This document shows, piece by piece, positions 1-10,740 of a stretch of 64,000 bases of DNA (the stretch's first letter is position 1; every line of letters begins with the position of its first letter). The notes beneath the pieces were generated by a model. That model saw only the letters and a program-made list of their open reading frames with translations, did not search any database and was not told the origin of the DNA. The position numbers and the translations under genes were made by a program. The DNA comes from Lepidostoma basale (lineage: Eukaryota > Arthropoda > Insecta > Trichoptera > Lepidostomatidae): assembly GCA_022606425.2 (NCBI GenBank), contig JAHDVF020000937.1, positions 1,612,001 to 1,676,000 on the forward strand, in the 5' to 3' direction.

Positions 1-160
1 GGGTTAGGACTAGAACTCTATTGTGAACGGCCAACACTGTTATTACGTATCACAATTTATTGTGAGTTTGTTGCGACAGCTGTTTGGCCAACATACGAAT
101 ATGTTGGCATCATCAGGTATTATATACATCTGATGATGCCAACAGAGGTTAATATTTCAA
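1..160. repeat. Short palindromic repeat
   Basis: A 13-bp perfect inverted repeat (GTTGGCATCATCA, 103-115, against 131-143) surrounds a 15-nt AT loop. The first 30 bases resemble 11190-11220, and the GACAGCTGT segment recurs in the hairpin loop near 12570, so this is probably the edge of a dispersed foldback repeat. Confidence 0.5.
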
Positions 161-1200
161 ACATTTTAATTTCAAAATACATTAAAACGGAAACATTATT
201 CATCTAATGATTGTACCTACCCGAACTCTTTCAAATATTATAATCATTACAATTCTTTTCTAATAAGATAATGAAGATTAGCCATTACTAACATGCCATT
301 ATAAAGGAGTAAATAATGTCCGCAATAATTCCATTATCTCGGGGCTGCCGGCCACCCTAAATCTTCACATAAATTCGTATTTTAAACTTAAACACATTTT
401 TAATTCGCCTTGGTAAGTTTTCTTCCTTAACTTATACCTTCAATTAAAAATTATCGTTCTATGTAAAATGCTTTAAAAACAGATGGATGGCCATGTAATT
501 TTATAATCATTTTAATATTTCAAACTTTTAAAGTGCTTAAACTAATATATTACGAGTACAAAGGTTTTTTTATTATTTAATTTTAGATGCGTAAGGTTAA
601 GTAGTCTAATTTTTAATTAATAATTTTACTATTGTTCGATACTGTAAAAAATATTCACGTACTAATACATTTTTAACAAGATATATCATTTATTTTTTTT
701 TTTTTTTTCATATAAGGGGACGTTCGTCCAAACTAGGTTGGGAACTTATCAGCTAGAGTTTAACTTAACAAATATATATATTTTTTCTTATCTTAATTAG
801 AAAATGTATAAATTGATCCGTATAAATTATTTCAAAATTATACAATATAATATAATGAATCCAGTTATTGCTAATTTCAATTTTTTTAAATTTTATTACT
901 AATATTACCACAATCACTAACTTTTCATTTTTTTAATTTGTAAGTCGATGAATTCTGTCATTTTATGATTATGACATAGACGATAGCGATTATGATCTTA
1001 GGGTTTAAAATATATTTAAACATCCCATTTTAATTTAATGATTTGTAAAATAATTCATTAACCGTTGCTTAAACACGGATAACCTGATATTAATATTTAC
1101 ATATCAAATAAATAGAGTTATTCATCTTGATCGTAAAACACTCATTAATATTGCTTTATTAATTTTGTTCTCACATAATTTAAATGTTTTATTCAAATTT
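161..1200. other. AT-rich stretch, no gene seen
   Basis: No open frame, splice-flanked segment or recognisable repeat was found. It contains homopolymer runs such as a T tract near 690-708. Confidence 0.6.
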
Positions 1201-1202
1201 TT

Positions 1203-1520
1203 AGTTGTATCTCAATAGAGACGAAGACGCAAACTGGAAACTGAACATGGATGATCAAGGTGTTTACAGGACTTATGACCTGTCATTGGTTGGGTTAAGC
1301 GCACGCTTTATGTAATTACAACATTCCCCATTCCACCTTTGGTATTATGATCATGCATGACAAATTTTTGGAAGATGTATAACTACTTCAAAATCCATAT
1401 TTATCTTCACGTGTCAGTTTCAGTCAGCCATCTATGTAGATTTGGTTGCACTTGTGAATTTTTCAAGATTAACCTATACAACCGACCCACTAACGCCATC
1501 TATTGATGTTTTATTCTTGA
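1203..1520 (+). repeat. P4 repeat fragment
   Basis: Positions 1203-1390 match the 49003-49190 repeat in the same orientation (CTCAATAGAGACGAAGACG, then TGTCATTGGTTGGGTTAAGC, then CATTCCCCATTCC). A short GCCATCTATTGATG remnant of the other half lies near 1495. The copy is internally deleted and diverged. Confidence 0.6.
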
Positions 1521-2171
1521 ATGTTGGCGTACATTAATGTGTATCGTGTTTAGTAAATGTTGAGTATTGATGTTTAGTAAAGCCGGAAAGAAAACTTCCT
1601 TTTCTGAGTTATTACCACTTTCAAAAATAATGACAAAACTTCTTGCGAACCCACAGGTTTTTTTTAGTTAGAATTTCAATTTGGCTCCAAATTTGGCCCA
1701 CCGTAATATATCGAGCGAGGTAGGCCTCCTATAAACCTGCGAATCTTCAATAAAAACACCCTAAGTTTATATTAAGTTATAGACTATCGCTTTGGAACGG
1801 TTTTGTTTTGATCGTGCGAGCTTAATCCAATAACTTGATACCGGACGCAAGGCGAAACGGGTTATATAAGAGAGAACGAGATTTTTTACGCGTGTCGATT
1901 GTTGTAAAAAATATTCAAAACTTCCTCAATATAGTTTTAATATTTAAGACAGCTTATAAAAACAAAACTTTTACAAAGTAAATAATTTAAATATAGGAGA
2001 ACTTTCAAATATAAATGTTTTATATAACATCACTATTTTTATTTATAATTGTAAACACGATTGTTTAGTGGTTGTGCTTGAATTTAATTTATACAATTTG
2101 TCACAATTTACGAGTACATAAATTTTAGTTTTCAATCATATCATTATTTTACTCGACAATTTTTATTTATT
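1521..2171. other. Unique sequence, no gene seen
   Basis: Moderately AT-rich, with short GC-richer patches around 1690-1740 and 1800-1870. No coding or RNA signal was recognised. Confidence 0.5.
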
Positions 2172-2465
2172 TGTTGTTTCAAGAATAATAATATAAAACT
2201 CCATATTAAATCATTATACGAATGAAAACGTCTGTTTCCTAGAAGTTCTATCATATTTTATGTGAATGGCATGTTTCGCCTGTCTACGACATTATCAAAT
2301 GTACATTTGATAATGCCTTAGACAGGTGGAACATGTAATTCAGTTAAATATAATAAATCTTCTAGAAAAAAGACGTTTTCATTTGTATTTATTATTCTCA
2401 AAACAAAGGTAAATATTTAGATAATGGATTTAATGTGGAGTTTTACATCATTGTTCAACAATAAA
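2172..2465. mobile_element. P1 palindromic foldback element
   Basis: A long inverted repeat is centred on AAATGTACATTT at 2298-2309. The left arm carries GTCTGTTTCCTAGAAGTTC and GGCATGTTTCGCC; the right arm carries their complements, ending in a TGGAGTTTTACATCATTG block. Arms are over 100 nt with scattered mismatches. There is no coding capacity, so this fits a non-autonomous foldback/MITE with many relatives in the window. Confidence 0.7.
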
Positions 2466-2600
2466 TATTTTATGGTAATTACATGTTCGCCTTGCTAAGC
2501 CGTTATCAAATGTGTGCAATTTGTAAGACATTTGTTTATACCTTATATAGGCGAAAAATCTAATTTACATACAATAAAACTTGATGGATAAATCAAATAA
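2466..2600. repeat. Degenerate P1 copy
   Basis: ACATGTTCGCCTTGCTAAG, then GTTATCAAATG, then AGGCGAAAAATC and ACAATAAAACTTGATGG follow the P1 order with heavy decay, directly after the previous copy. Confidence 0.45.
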
Positions 2601-2884
2601 AGGCATTATTACTTTCAACTAATTAAAGGTATTTTTTTAAAAGAAAATTAACAATTTAATGGAAGTATTCAATAATTTTTAGAAGGTGTAATAAAGTTTA
2701 TAAAATGATTAAGCATTTAACAAATAGTACATAAATTGTTAATAAATAATAATAATACAATAAAAACCGTTATTCAGTTTTGTATCTCTAATTAAAGAAA
2801 ATATCTGGCTTTTGATTCATGCAAAAGTTTCCATTATGTTTTGCATAGTTTGTACAAAAATACTAGTAACAAATAAGACATAAG

Positions 2885-3030
2885 TACCTTCTTTACGTCC
2901 TGCCAACAAATAAGCCAGGAAGGCCGGGGGTGGCTGTCGCTAATGGGAGAAAGTTAAAAACTCTCGCAATCCTTCAGGACTCGCGGCCGTTATCCCATTT
3001 GCAGCGGGAGTGCGGTTTGTGTTTGAAAAC
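2885..3030. other. GC-rich unique island
   Basis: An abrupt GC-richer block (for example GCAGCGGGAGTGCGG) inside AT-rich sequence with no match elsewhere in the window. Candidate conserved non-coding element; no coding frame supports it. Confidence 0.3.
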
Positions 3031-3204
3031 TCTTTTATTCATTAAAATAAGCGGAGAATTCTGCTTTCAGTTGATGGGCTTTTAAAATATAGCTTTTATT
3101 ATGTAATAAGCAGCCAATCCTTGGGAGAATGCAAATTAAAAGTACAAAGTAATAATTAAATAAAACGGTTAACTACTTTCATTTTGGTCATAGTTTCAAA
3201 AATT

Positions 3205-3610
3205 ACATGTTTAGCAAGGCTGGCTGGCATCGACAGACCAGTCAGTAGATGCAAGAGAGCTTCGCGTTATGTGTTTATTAAGGCCATATCAAAATGCTTC
3301 ATTAATATAATATATTGTGCAAACTGTTATAACACATAGAAAAATAAGTTTTAAAAAGCAGTTTTTTTTTAAATTTGGTTTTTTACCATTGCTTGTTCAA
3401 CGGTGAATACTCGTATATGATGTTTCTAAGAACGATATTTAACAAATCTAAGAATATACCATATGCCAAACAGTCTGTCGAAACCGGTCGCTATCGAATT
3501 AAAAACAAAAGTCGAAGTAGCTATTTAAAAGCATCGTTTTATTAAGTTATATTTTTAATGAACTTCCATCAAGAGATTTCAGTAAAATCGTTAGATAATT
3601 TTAGAAATCT
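3205..3610 (+). repeat. Decayed P2 foldback element
   Basis: Left core GCTGGCTGGCATCGACAGAC (3219-3238) and right core GTCTGTCGAAACCGGTCGCT (3474-3493) are followed by the P2 tail AACTTCCATCAAGAGATTTC near 3561. The spacing suggests inserted or expanded sequence between the half-palindromes. The 62-codon frame at 3558 is only this tail. Confidence 0.55.
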
Positions 3611-3899
3611 AAAAAATGCGTTAAAATTCAGTTTGCGTTATTATTTGTATATTAATTATATAGCTTTGCATGATGAATTTTGCCCTAATATTATTTTAAA
3701 TTCCTCTCTAATGGAATCCAGCAATTTTTTTATTATTCGTGGATAGCCCTATATATTATTACAAAGGAGATCTTATTATTCCAATGTACAATCCATAAAA
3801 AAAAATTGAATTCAGTCGATAATATGATTCAATAACCCAGATCTAACAAAATAGTTTTATTTCGCTTATTACAATTACCCTGAAAGGAAAATACCTCAA

Positions 3900-4150
3900 C
3901 CAACCTACAAATAGCGAAAAATTTGCTGCCTCTCAAAGGGTGTTTCCCTCCCTAATAAATACATCCCGTATTGATAGATATGGCCACCGGCTCATTTACT
4001 TTTATCGCTCCGCATTACTTCCGCATTTCTCGTTTCCGACATCACAACACATCCGAGTAGCTTCCGGTTTGTCCTTTTCCATTTCTTTTGTCTGTTTTCC
4101 ATTTTCCTCATCTGACTAATGCCCTGTGTGACCACCCTTTCACATAACTT
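3900..4150. other. Unique pyrimidine-rich stretch
   Basis: C/T-rich unique sequence (TTTCCCTCCC, CTTTTCCATTTC). No coding frame, splice pair or repeat match was found. Confidence 0.35.
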
Positions 4151-4339
4151 ACAGATAATATTTCCATACTCTTATATTACATACATATACGAAGATTTGT
4201 TGGAACTGCCACTAATTAATTCATTCAGAAATGCAATCTTTCATTTGTATTTTTCATACACTTGGTCATATAATACATAAAATTAAAAGTTACGTATTCT
4301 TGTGTTGTGTTTAAAATTATAAAATTATATGTATTAGTG

Positions 4340-4515
4340 GAAAAGATTTTTGTGCCATTATTGGGCGGTCTTGGGCGATATGGGGTTTATCTATAGAGGC
4401 CACTCTCAAAAAATGTGAAACAGAGAGCAGACTCAAGACAGGACGTCCTGGAGTAATCATGTTATAAGGGCCGACCCCTCTTCAAGTAGGAAATGGTAAA
4501 GAGAAAGAAGATTAA
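4340..4515 (+). mobile_element. Family G LINE 3' end fragment
   Basis: The stretch CACTCTCAAAAAATGTGAAA through GACAGGACGTCCTGGAG to AAGGGCCGACCCC, ending in an AAAGAGAAAGAAGA tail, resembles a common arthropod RTE-like 3' end. Only the last part of the ORF and the 3' UTR remain. Assignment is from recollection of the family. Confidence 0.4.
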
Positions 4516-4906
4516 CAAACAACAACAACAAAGGGTAAGCAGAGAGAATGAACCGTCACACTACTCTATCCTGACACACCTCTTTAGCGTCCTCCACATT
4601 CATACATCAAGTCATACACATACAATGATTCTTCCGACATTTAAAATTTGATTGATTTGGTCGTGCCATGTTTTTCTCGGTCTTCCTCGACTCTGTACTC
4701 CATTCACATCGTTAACGTATACTTTCGTAACCATTCATGCGTTCCATATGCAAAACCAACGCAGTGATTCTTTCATTTTTTTTTCATGATACTTTCTTCC
4801 GCTCTATATTTCTTCTTAATATCAGCATTTAAAACTCTGTCGTACATAGTTTTATCAAACATACGTCTAAGGAATCTCATCTCCACCGCATTTATTTATT
4901 ACTTCC
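4516..4906 (-). mobile_element. Family A LINE 3' end, (GTT)n tail
   Basis: Minus-strand remnant of an RTE-like reverse transcriptase C-terminus. It contains the RGRPRKTWHDQI region near 4640-4690 and the MNVEEAREVCQDR region near 4570-4610, with stops and indels. An AAC repeat at 4517-4531 is the GTT-type tail. It is 5'-truncated at about 4906, as expected from incomplete target-primed reverse transcription. Confidence 0.75.
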
Positions 4907-4917
4907 GCCAATAGCAG

Positions 4918-5140
4918 ATTATAAACATCAGATTAACACTGCTCAACGACACATTTTGTAGTTAAGGTATTAACACTGTGGAATTGCTTTGTTAATTTTG
5001 ATGGAGAATTTTTAATACTTTTAATATTCACATTATTTATTCAATTTGTTTATGACCTGACGATGGAGATCACATCGGAAACATGTTGTGAAATATTTTT
5101 GTTCATAAGAAGATTTCATAAATAAAGTGGATATTTACAG
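4918..5140 (+). repeat. P5 repeat copy
   Basis: Carries GTATTAACACTGTGGAATT and, 100 bp on, a GATGGAGATC then GGAAACATGTTG motif. The same pair of blocks recurs at 6100-6360, 7140-7310 and 17890-18060. Non-coding dispersed repeat. Confidence 0.5.
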
Positions 5141-5329
5141 AATTTTAAATTTTCATATTAAACATACTTTATTGTTAACGTGTTCAATGTTAATTTACGT
5201 AGGTACAAAGTAGATTACATCGCTTTTTGATAAATTTTTTAAAAAGTTTACGATTCAAAATTTTAATGTATTGACAAGTAGTCGAAATGATGGTTGAAAA
5301 AATTGAAGGCTGTAAAAAAATGTGGCAGT

Positions 5330-5470
5330 ATCTCACGAGTTCATTCACTAGCTCCCGTTCGTCTCATGGGATGGAATATTATTGATCTGGTCCTGCGAGG
5401 GAGGAGGGGTGTGACGTAGGAGGGAGGACGAATAGGAGCGCTCCGTTAACTTTTCGTATAAGAACCACCA
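5330..5470. other. GC-richer unique island
   Basis: GTCCTGCGAGGGAGGAGG followed by further purine-rich sequence. No match elsewhere in the window and no supported coding frame. Confidence 0.25.
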
Positions 5471-5611
5471 CAACACAATAATAAAATATATTTCCAACCA
5501 TTTTTTGTATTTTGTGATCTTATTCACGCAACGTTATTAATATCGAGAAATAAGATTTTTTGTACTATTAACTTTGTGGTCAGTCCTGATCAAATTTATT
5601 GGTTTCTTATT

Positions 5612-5765
5612 TATTGTCTCTTGAACAATGAAGTATGTCTCCATATTAAATAATTAATACAAATTAAAACCATACATTTTATGAGAATGACTTATTTCGC
5701 CTTGCTAAGATATTTAATAATACCTTAGCTGTGCAAAATACGTGATTCCCGACCTAACCTTGAAT
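5612..5765. repeat. P1 copy, decayed
   Basis: Left-arm blocks (CTTGAACAATGAAG, CCATATTAAATAATTAATAC, TTTCGCCTTGCTAAG) are followed by a shortened right arm (ATACCTTAGC, GCAAAATACGTGATTCCC). Confidence 0.55.
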
Positions 5766-5849
5766 TCAAATAGAACTAAATATTTGTCTTTTTCATTTTT
5801 ATATACTTTATATATACAAAACGAACTTTAAAAAAAATAATAACTAAAA

Positions 5850-6056
5850 TTTAAATAATAATTAAATAAAACGATGTTTTTTAACTACTTCCACTTTTGT
5901 CTTTATTTAGACAGCAACCGGTTTCGCCAGACTCGCTGGCATCGACAGACTGGTCTGGCATCGACAGAAGTGGAAGTAGTTAAAAAACATCGTTTTATTT
6001 AATTATTATTTAAAATGAACTTCCATCAAGAGATTTCAGTAAAATCATTTGATTAT
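5850..6056. mobile_element. P2 palindromic foldback element
   Basis: Arms of about 50 bp (AAAACGATGTTTTTTAACTA near 5869 against its complement near 5978) flank a core with AACCGGTTTCGCCAGACTCG and CATCGACAGAC. Beyond the right arm lies the conserved P2 tail AACTTCCATCAAGAGATTTC (6016). Non-coding and non-autonomous. Confidence 0.7.
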
Positions 6057-6094
6057 CTTAAAAACTAAAATTTAACTTTAAAAAAAAATTATTG

Positions 6095-6365
6095 AACGCT
6101 AAGGGATTAACACTGGAATTCCATAGTTAGGAAATTGAAAATTGAAATTGAAAAAAAAACTTTCTTTAATCCACTAATTATTAAAAAAATAATAAAAACA
6201 CATGTTTCGGAGGATACCATCATCAGCAGATGTAAAAATATATTGGTGTTAAATTATATTTTTACACCTCAAGATGGAAATATCCTCCGAAACGTGTCGT
6301 GTTTTTTAATATTTTTTTAATAATCAGTGGATTTAAAAAAGTTATTTTCAATTTCCTAAGTATAT
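6095..6365. mobile_element. P5-type foldback, strong hairpin
   Basis: GAAATTGAAAA, then TTTAATCCACTAATTATTAA and ACATGTTTCGGAGGATA (6141-6217), are mirrored by ATATCCTCCGAAACGTGTCG and TAATAATCAGTGGATTTAAA (6272-6356). The inner loop also pairs (ATGTAAAAATATA with TATATTTTTACA). The palindrome explains the overlapping short open frames on this strand. A GGAATTCCA block of the P5 family sits at 6115. Confidence 0.65.
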
Positions 6366-6874
6366 TTAAAAAAACTTTAAAAAAATTAACAAATAAAGCA
6401 TTTACAACACATAGAAGAAAAACTAAACATTTTCATTATTTAATGGGTTCTTTTTATGCATTATTTCATCCCCCGATTACTGTTTCCAAGATATATACTA
6501 TTATATCTGATGCAATTAGTTGTATCAGATGATTCATTTTAAAAAAAAAAAGTTTTGTAAAAACCAAAATAACGATTAGCTTTTGCGTCTTTTTAATATT
6601 GAATTGGCAAATCACGTATCAATAACACTACATGTATATTTAATAATAAACGGTGGTGAAGTGAGAGGGGAAGGCGAGAATAGAAAAGGATTAGTGAAAA
6701 ATGTTACGTTTCTTATTTTTGATTACAACCATTTCCCATAGACCGTTCGTTGGGGTTTCAGAAAATGGTTTCCTAACTATCATATTTAAAATAACTAATT
6801 TTCTTTTTAAGAATGTGGGAAGAATTTCAGGGATCTTTCTGTTTTTAATTTTTTATATATATAACTATCTAGGT

Positions 6875-7120
6875 TCGAAAGCTGTCACATCTGGCTCATA
6901 TACTCCGTGGGGAAAAGTACCACCTTCGAAAGGGAAAATTGAGGGACGCCGAGGGCCCGGTAGGATACAAATGTCCTGACTGCGAAACGGAAACGTTAGG
7001 GAGTGGACCGGCATCTGAAGTGTGGAGGAGCTGTTCCAAGCGGCGTAGGACAGGGACAGGTTCGCCGAGGTGGTCGCCAACGTTGGAGGGAACAGACAGG
7101 GCACTTGAAGAATAAGAAGA
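6875..7120 (+). mobile_element. Family B LINE 3' end fragment
   Basis: Contains GGGAAAATTGAGGGACGCCG (GKIEGRRG), then a GGAGTGGACCGGCATCTGAA-type WTGI segment, then GGAGGAGCTGTTCC and a 3' UTR resembling other B copies (GCCAACGTTGGAGGGAACAG). Frames are broken. The tail is GAAGAATAAGAAG. Confidence 0.65.
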
Positions 7121-7139
7121 TATATATAAAATAAAAATA

Positions 7140-7320
7140 TATATGTCAAACTGAACAGTTTATATCGTTCTCCCGATGATGAAGATGCAAAGCCTTCGAA
7201 ACGTGTCGAGAAAAATAAACTCAAAAGTGGAAAAAATTGTGTTATAATTCATAAAAAAATCGTCATTATGGAATTCCACAGTGTTAACGCCTTAAGTTCA
7301 TCTAAAATTAATAAATAAAT
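7140..7320 (+). repeat. P5 repeat copy
   Basis: CCCGATGATGAAGATGCAAA, then CTTCGAAACGTGTCGAG, then GGAATTCCACAGTGTTAAC. The blocks and order match 17890-18060. Confidence 0.6.
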
Positions 7321-7329
7321 AAATATTTC

Positions 7330-7815
7330 AATGTCGAATAATTGTTCCCGCGATAGGTCCGTCACTGGCCTGCAGGAGCCAGCATCCCGCGACGTACCTA
7401 CTCGTACTATTTATCCCACGATAAATGGCCACACTCAATTTTCGCAGCCCAGTCAAGTTTCTTTAAAAAATAATATATTTATAGCAAGTTACGCCAGCAC
7501 AAAGGAGGCCCGAAATGTTTACATTATATTCACTCGTGATCCTGGCTATAAAATGTTGGAAATATTTTTAGGGAACATGAATTCTTGACGGGGCGATGGA
7601 ATTCTTAACCGTCTCGGGTGATCCCAAAGTATTTCGCTTCCTAGAATTACAGAGTGTAGTGGTGAGACACACATACATACACACCATCGCGGATATACCC
7701 GTACCTAGACGGCGATAAGCGATCGAAGGAAGAAGGAAGCGAATTTGCTTCATTTACAACTGGGCTATATGCCTGGCTGTAGTAATATTCCCAACTGGGC
7801 TATATGCCATTCACA
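7330..7815. other. Unique GC-richer region with short direct repeat
   Basis: Unique sequence with an 85-codon plus-strand open frame (7331-7588) that has no recognisable domain and no splice context I trust. A 16-bp direct repeat, AACTGGGCTATATGCC, occurs at about 7757 and 7793. Possible conserved non-coding sequence. Confidence 0.3.
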
Positions 7816-7854
7816 ATCATTTTTTAATTAAAAATGTATAATAAATACGAATGT

Positions 7855-8050
7855 AAACTTCGGTTTTCTTACAAGTATGATAACAATTGATGGGAATGAC
7901 ATGTTTTGCCTTTCTAAGGCATTATCAAATGTTATTTGATAGTCCATTTGTCAAGCAAAACATGTGATTTCCATAAACTACAATAAAACTTATAGAAAAC
8001 ATATGCTTCCATTAGTACTAAAAATATATGCTTCCATTAGTATCAGTTAG
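7855..8050. repeat. P1 palindromic copy
   Basis: GGGAATGACATGTTTTGCC and AAGGCATTATCAAATG pair with the right-arm AAGCAAAACATGTGATTTCC. A CTTCCATTAGTA block is duplicated at the right end. Confidence 0.6.
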
Positions 8051-8177
8051 ATGAAGGATTAAATGGGATTTTTTTCTCTTGCTGTTGATATTTTTTATGT
8101 TACATATTTAATTTATCTACAAACGATGTACATTTTTTAAAAGCGATAAGATGAAAAAAAATTACAAATAACAAACT

Positions 8178-8470
8178 AACTAACCATCACGCCGTCTCTC
8201 CAAAGGGGTAGGCAGAAAGAATGGACTGCCACACTTTTCTTTCCTGACATATTTCTCTCGCTTCCTCAACATTCATACATCGTGTCATGCACGCGCGTCG
8301 ATTTTTCTGACTTCTCACGTGGCCGACATTCAATATTTGCTTAATTTTATCGTGCCACGTTTTCCTCGGTCTTCTTTTATTTCTAGTTCCATTTACATCG
8401 TTAAAATATCATTTTTTTACCATTCTTTCCATGTGTCTAAATCATCTTAATGATCCTTATTTTGTTCATA
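8178..8470 (-). mobile_element. Family A LINE 3' end, (GTTA)n tail
   Basis: Minus-strand C-terminal coding remnant with GRPRKTWHDKIKQILNVGHV-like sequence and an EEAREICQERKVW-like block. It ends with the ACGGCGTGATGGTTAGTTAG-type 3' end. It contains indels and is 5'-truncated near 8470. Confidence 0.75.
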
Positions 8471-8504
8471 AAACCACCATTGTAAATAATGATAATACAA
8501 AAAA

Positions 8505-8605
8505 TTATGTAACGATATAATTTTATTTCGTTTTATTTCACTTAATGTTTAGCTTTGATCGGTTTTGGCAGCTCTCTGAGCCAGAAGTCACTTCTAGAAT
8601 TTTCT
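8505..8605. repeat. P2-variant fragment
   Basis: ATTTTATTTCGTTTTATTTC followed by GATCGGTTTTGGCAGCTC resembles one half of the P2-type palindromes at 15363 and 51935. The opposite arm is missing. Confidence 0.35.
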
Positions 8606-8904
8606 AAATTAAATATAGGTATAACGTATTGAATGGTTAACGATAATTTAATTGATAACTATAATCTAAACGGGGGAGCTTTCACACAAATCAGATTTTC
8701 GCAGAGAATATTAGAGTCTAAGCTTATTAAGTCGAGGGACGCACAGCTTTCAGTTTTGGCCCACGCTGTACAAGCAGGTATCCCGCAGAATATTGGACCC
8801 TCCGTTTCATATTATGCATCAATACAAAAGGTGCTACTTTTATATTGTTATTACAAAAATTAGTTGAATGAAATAAGCTGTGATTGCAATAGCCATAAAT
8901 AGTA

Positions 8905-9000
8905 ATTACTATGAACGAAAACCTCTGTTTCCTACAAGTTTTATTATATTTTATGTGAATGGGATTTGTCGCCTCTCTAAGGCATTATTAAATGTATAAA
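8905..9000 (+). repeat. P1 left arm only
   Basis: GAACGAAAACCTCTGTTTCC, then TTTTATTATATTTTATGTGA and TCTCTAAGGCATTATTAAAT match the P1 left arm. No right arm follows. Confidence 0.55.
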
Positions 9001-9655
9001 GTCATTGATAGTACTGGACTAACTAGAAAATTATTCTCTCTTAAGTAAATGTAAATCTTTATATTATACTATAAGGAAAAACCTATGTTGGACCATTCTT
9101 ATCATCGCGACCTCGACGGAAAATGAAGGGAAATTCAAAAATATGTTAATTATTTATATAGCTGCCAAGAAAATACGTTCATAAGTCAAGAAAACTACCG
9201 CTCCCGTAATATATTACGAAGCTGGCATAGGATGTTGAGAGAACTAAAATGAATTCCGAAGAAAATGTTAAAATGCCCTCAGATTTTTCCAGGTTGGAAT
9301 AACCGCCTGATTTTCCGATATTTATTCCCGGAAGACGAAATTATGACGAAGCCTTCATGACATACATAGCACAAAGGGAAGTACAGAAAGCAGGCAAACC
9401 TCCCTCTGGTTTCGGAACATAACAAGCCTCGGTATCTGAAAGATAGCTTTTTTAATTTCCCAAATCCCCGTTGAGTCTTAGTAATCTACCGAGCAATAAG
9501 AGCTACTTTTATACGGCTAATAGAAAACATTCTCTATTCGTTGCGGATTACGGAATTTTCTTTAATCTTTATAAATAATACATGTATTCTGCGTTATTGA
9601 CAAAATACAACTGCTGTTTTCATACTTCTGTTTACTAACCAGCTTAAATTAAACT
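9001..9655. other. Unique stretch, no gene seen
   Basis: Moderate GC in 9090-9440, no long open frame, no match elsewhere in the window. Confidence 0.4.
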
Positions 9656-9659
9656 ATAT

Positions 9660-9900
9660 ATTATTCAATTTGTTTTTTGAATGTAGACAAATACTGGATT
9701 TTTACCTATTGCGGGTTAATCATTCATAATTGGAGTTTCACTCCAGGCGTTGTCTAACAGTGTGATAATTGCGTAAAGCCTTTCACATTGCATTACTAAA
9801 GATTTTCTGCTTAATGCTTACAAATTATCTTAAAAGATGGCGCTAGTGTAGATTGACCTAAAAACAGTGAAGTTATTATAAAGGTTAGATATATTATCGA
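9660..9900. repeat. P4 repeat copy, internally deleted
   Basis: Begins with GAATGTAGACAAATACTGG, then CTATTGCGGGTTAAT (complement of the 12060-12100 block), then CTCCAGGCGTTGTCTAACAG and GATGGCGCTAGTGTAGATTG. The middle module seen in other copies is absent. Confidence 0.6.
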
Positions 9901-9983
9901 AGAAAGAATATGTTGGCAAACAACATGTGAACAATATAAACATCATAGATCAATGATTGTTTAGCGGAATCATGAAATGCCAT

Positions 9984-10049
9984 TGTTGTGGCTTAACGGT
10001 TAGCGCATTCGACTGGATATTAAAAGGCCGCAGATTCAAGTCCTGATGA
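9984..10049 (+). repeat. Decayed tRNA-like sequence
   Basis: TGGCTTAACGGT resembles an A box and AGATTCAAGTCCT a B box, spaced as in a tRNA. The acceptor stem does not pair convincingly, so this is better read as a tRNA pseudogene or SINE head than a functional tRNA. Confidence 0.35.
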
Positions 10050-10409
10050 TAGCGTACTTAATACTTTATGACGATACAAAAAAAATATTATTTTTTTGTA
10101 GCTAAAATTACGATTAATGTTAAATAGTACATATTGGTTCGATCCTTTAGCTTACATCTAAAATTGTCTCCTTCTCTTATGTATAAGTTACCGACTCCAT
10201 TTAAAAAAATTCAGGATAACATTTATATTCAAATTTAATATAAAACTTCGTTTATTTAAGTCAAATGAATACATTCATAGTTATACTTTTAAAAATCATG
10301 TTATAAAACAGTTCGAATACTGTAGTTTCCTGGATCTATCAGATTGAAAGTGAGTTCAAGATGAAAAGCGATAGACAATAGCAGAAAGGAAGTATGCGAA
10401 TGTACTCAC
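10050..10409. other. Unique AT-rich stretch downstream of candidate exon
   Basis: On the minus strand this would be the intron following the 10410-10505 exon, beginning with a GTGAGTACATTC donor. Nothing else was recognised. Confidence 0.4.
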
Positions 10410-10505
10410 CACTTGTGACTTGAAGAGAGGCAGCAAACAGGCACAGCAACGAAAGGGACAGGCTTCTGTGTGAGTTGAGCCAATATTCTGGGGCCATACT
10501 GTGTC
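10410..10505 (-). CDS. Candidate signal-peptide exon of a host gene
   Basis: Read on the minus strand, a pyrimidine run ending TTCTTCTCCAG precedes a 96-nt segment that ends at G/GTGAGT, a consensus 5' splice site. An ATG at 10497 opens 29 codons plus one base (phase 1). The predicted protein starts MAPEYWLNSH and continues with a Leu/Ser-rich hydrophobic core (LSLSLLCLFAA), as in a secretory signal peptide. The segment is GC-richer than its surroundings and repeat-free. A signal-peptide exon with a phase-1 donor is common in genes for secreted or Ig-type surface proteins, but the family is not identified. The upstream splice acceptor means at least one 5' UTR exon lies further along the minus strand. 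Caveat: all three frames through the 96 nt are open, so the frame rests on the ATG and hydrophobic profile. Confidence 0.5.
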
Positions 10506-10740
10506 CTGGAGAAGAAAAAAATATTGTTATTACATCATTCGCTGTACGATACATATAAGACTATGAGCAAAGTATGCATTCTGTTAAGTAAATTCCGCCA
10601 TCATCATTTTGAGTTTATTGGATAAAAATGCTCCCAGAAGAGCTTAGATATCGAGTTTCATACAAGAAATATAAACTTTCAATCAAAAACCTCAGTGAAT
10701 CAAAAACCTTAAAATTTAGTGAAATTTAAGAAGACAACAA

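Noticed and set aside
6190..6300. Hammerhead-ribozyme-like core (CTGATGA followed by CGAAAC on the minus strand) in the P5 foldback
   Set aside because: The bases between the two core boxes do not form a stem II, no stem III partner with a cleavage triplet is in place, and the motif is explained by the palindrome itself. A structural search (for example with Infernal hammerhead models) would decide.
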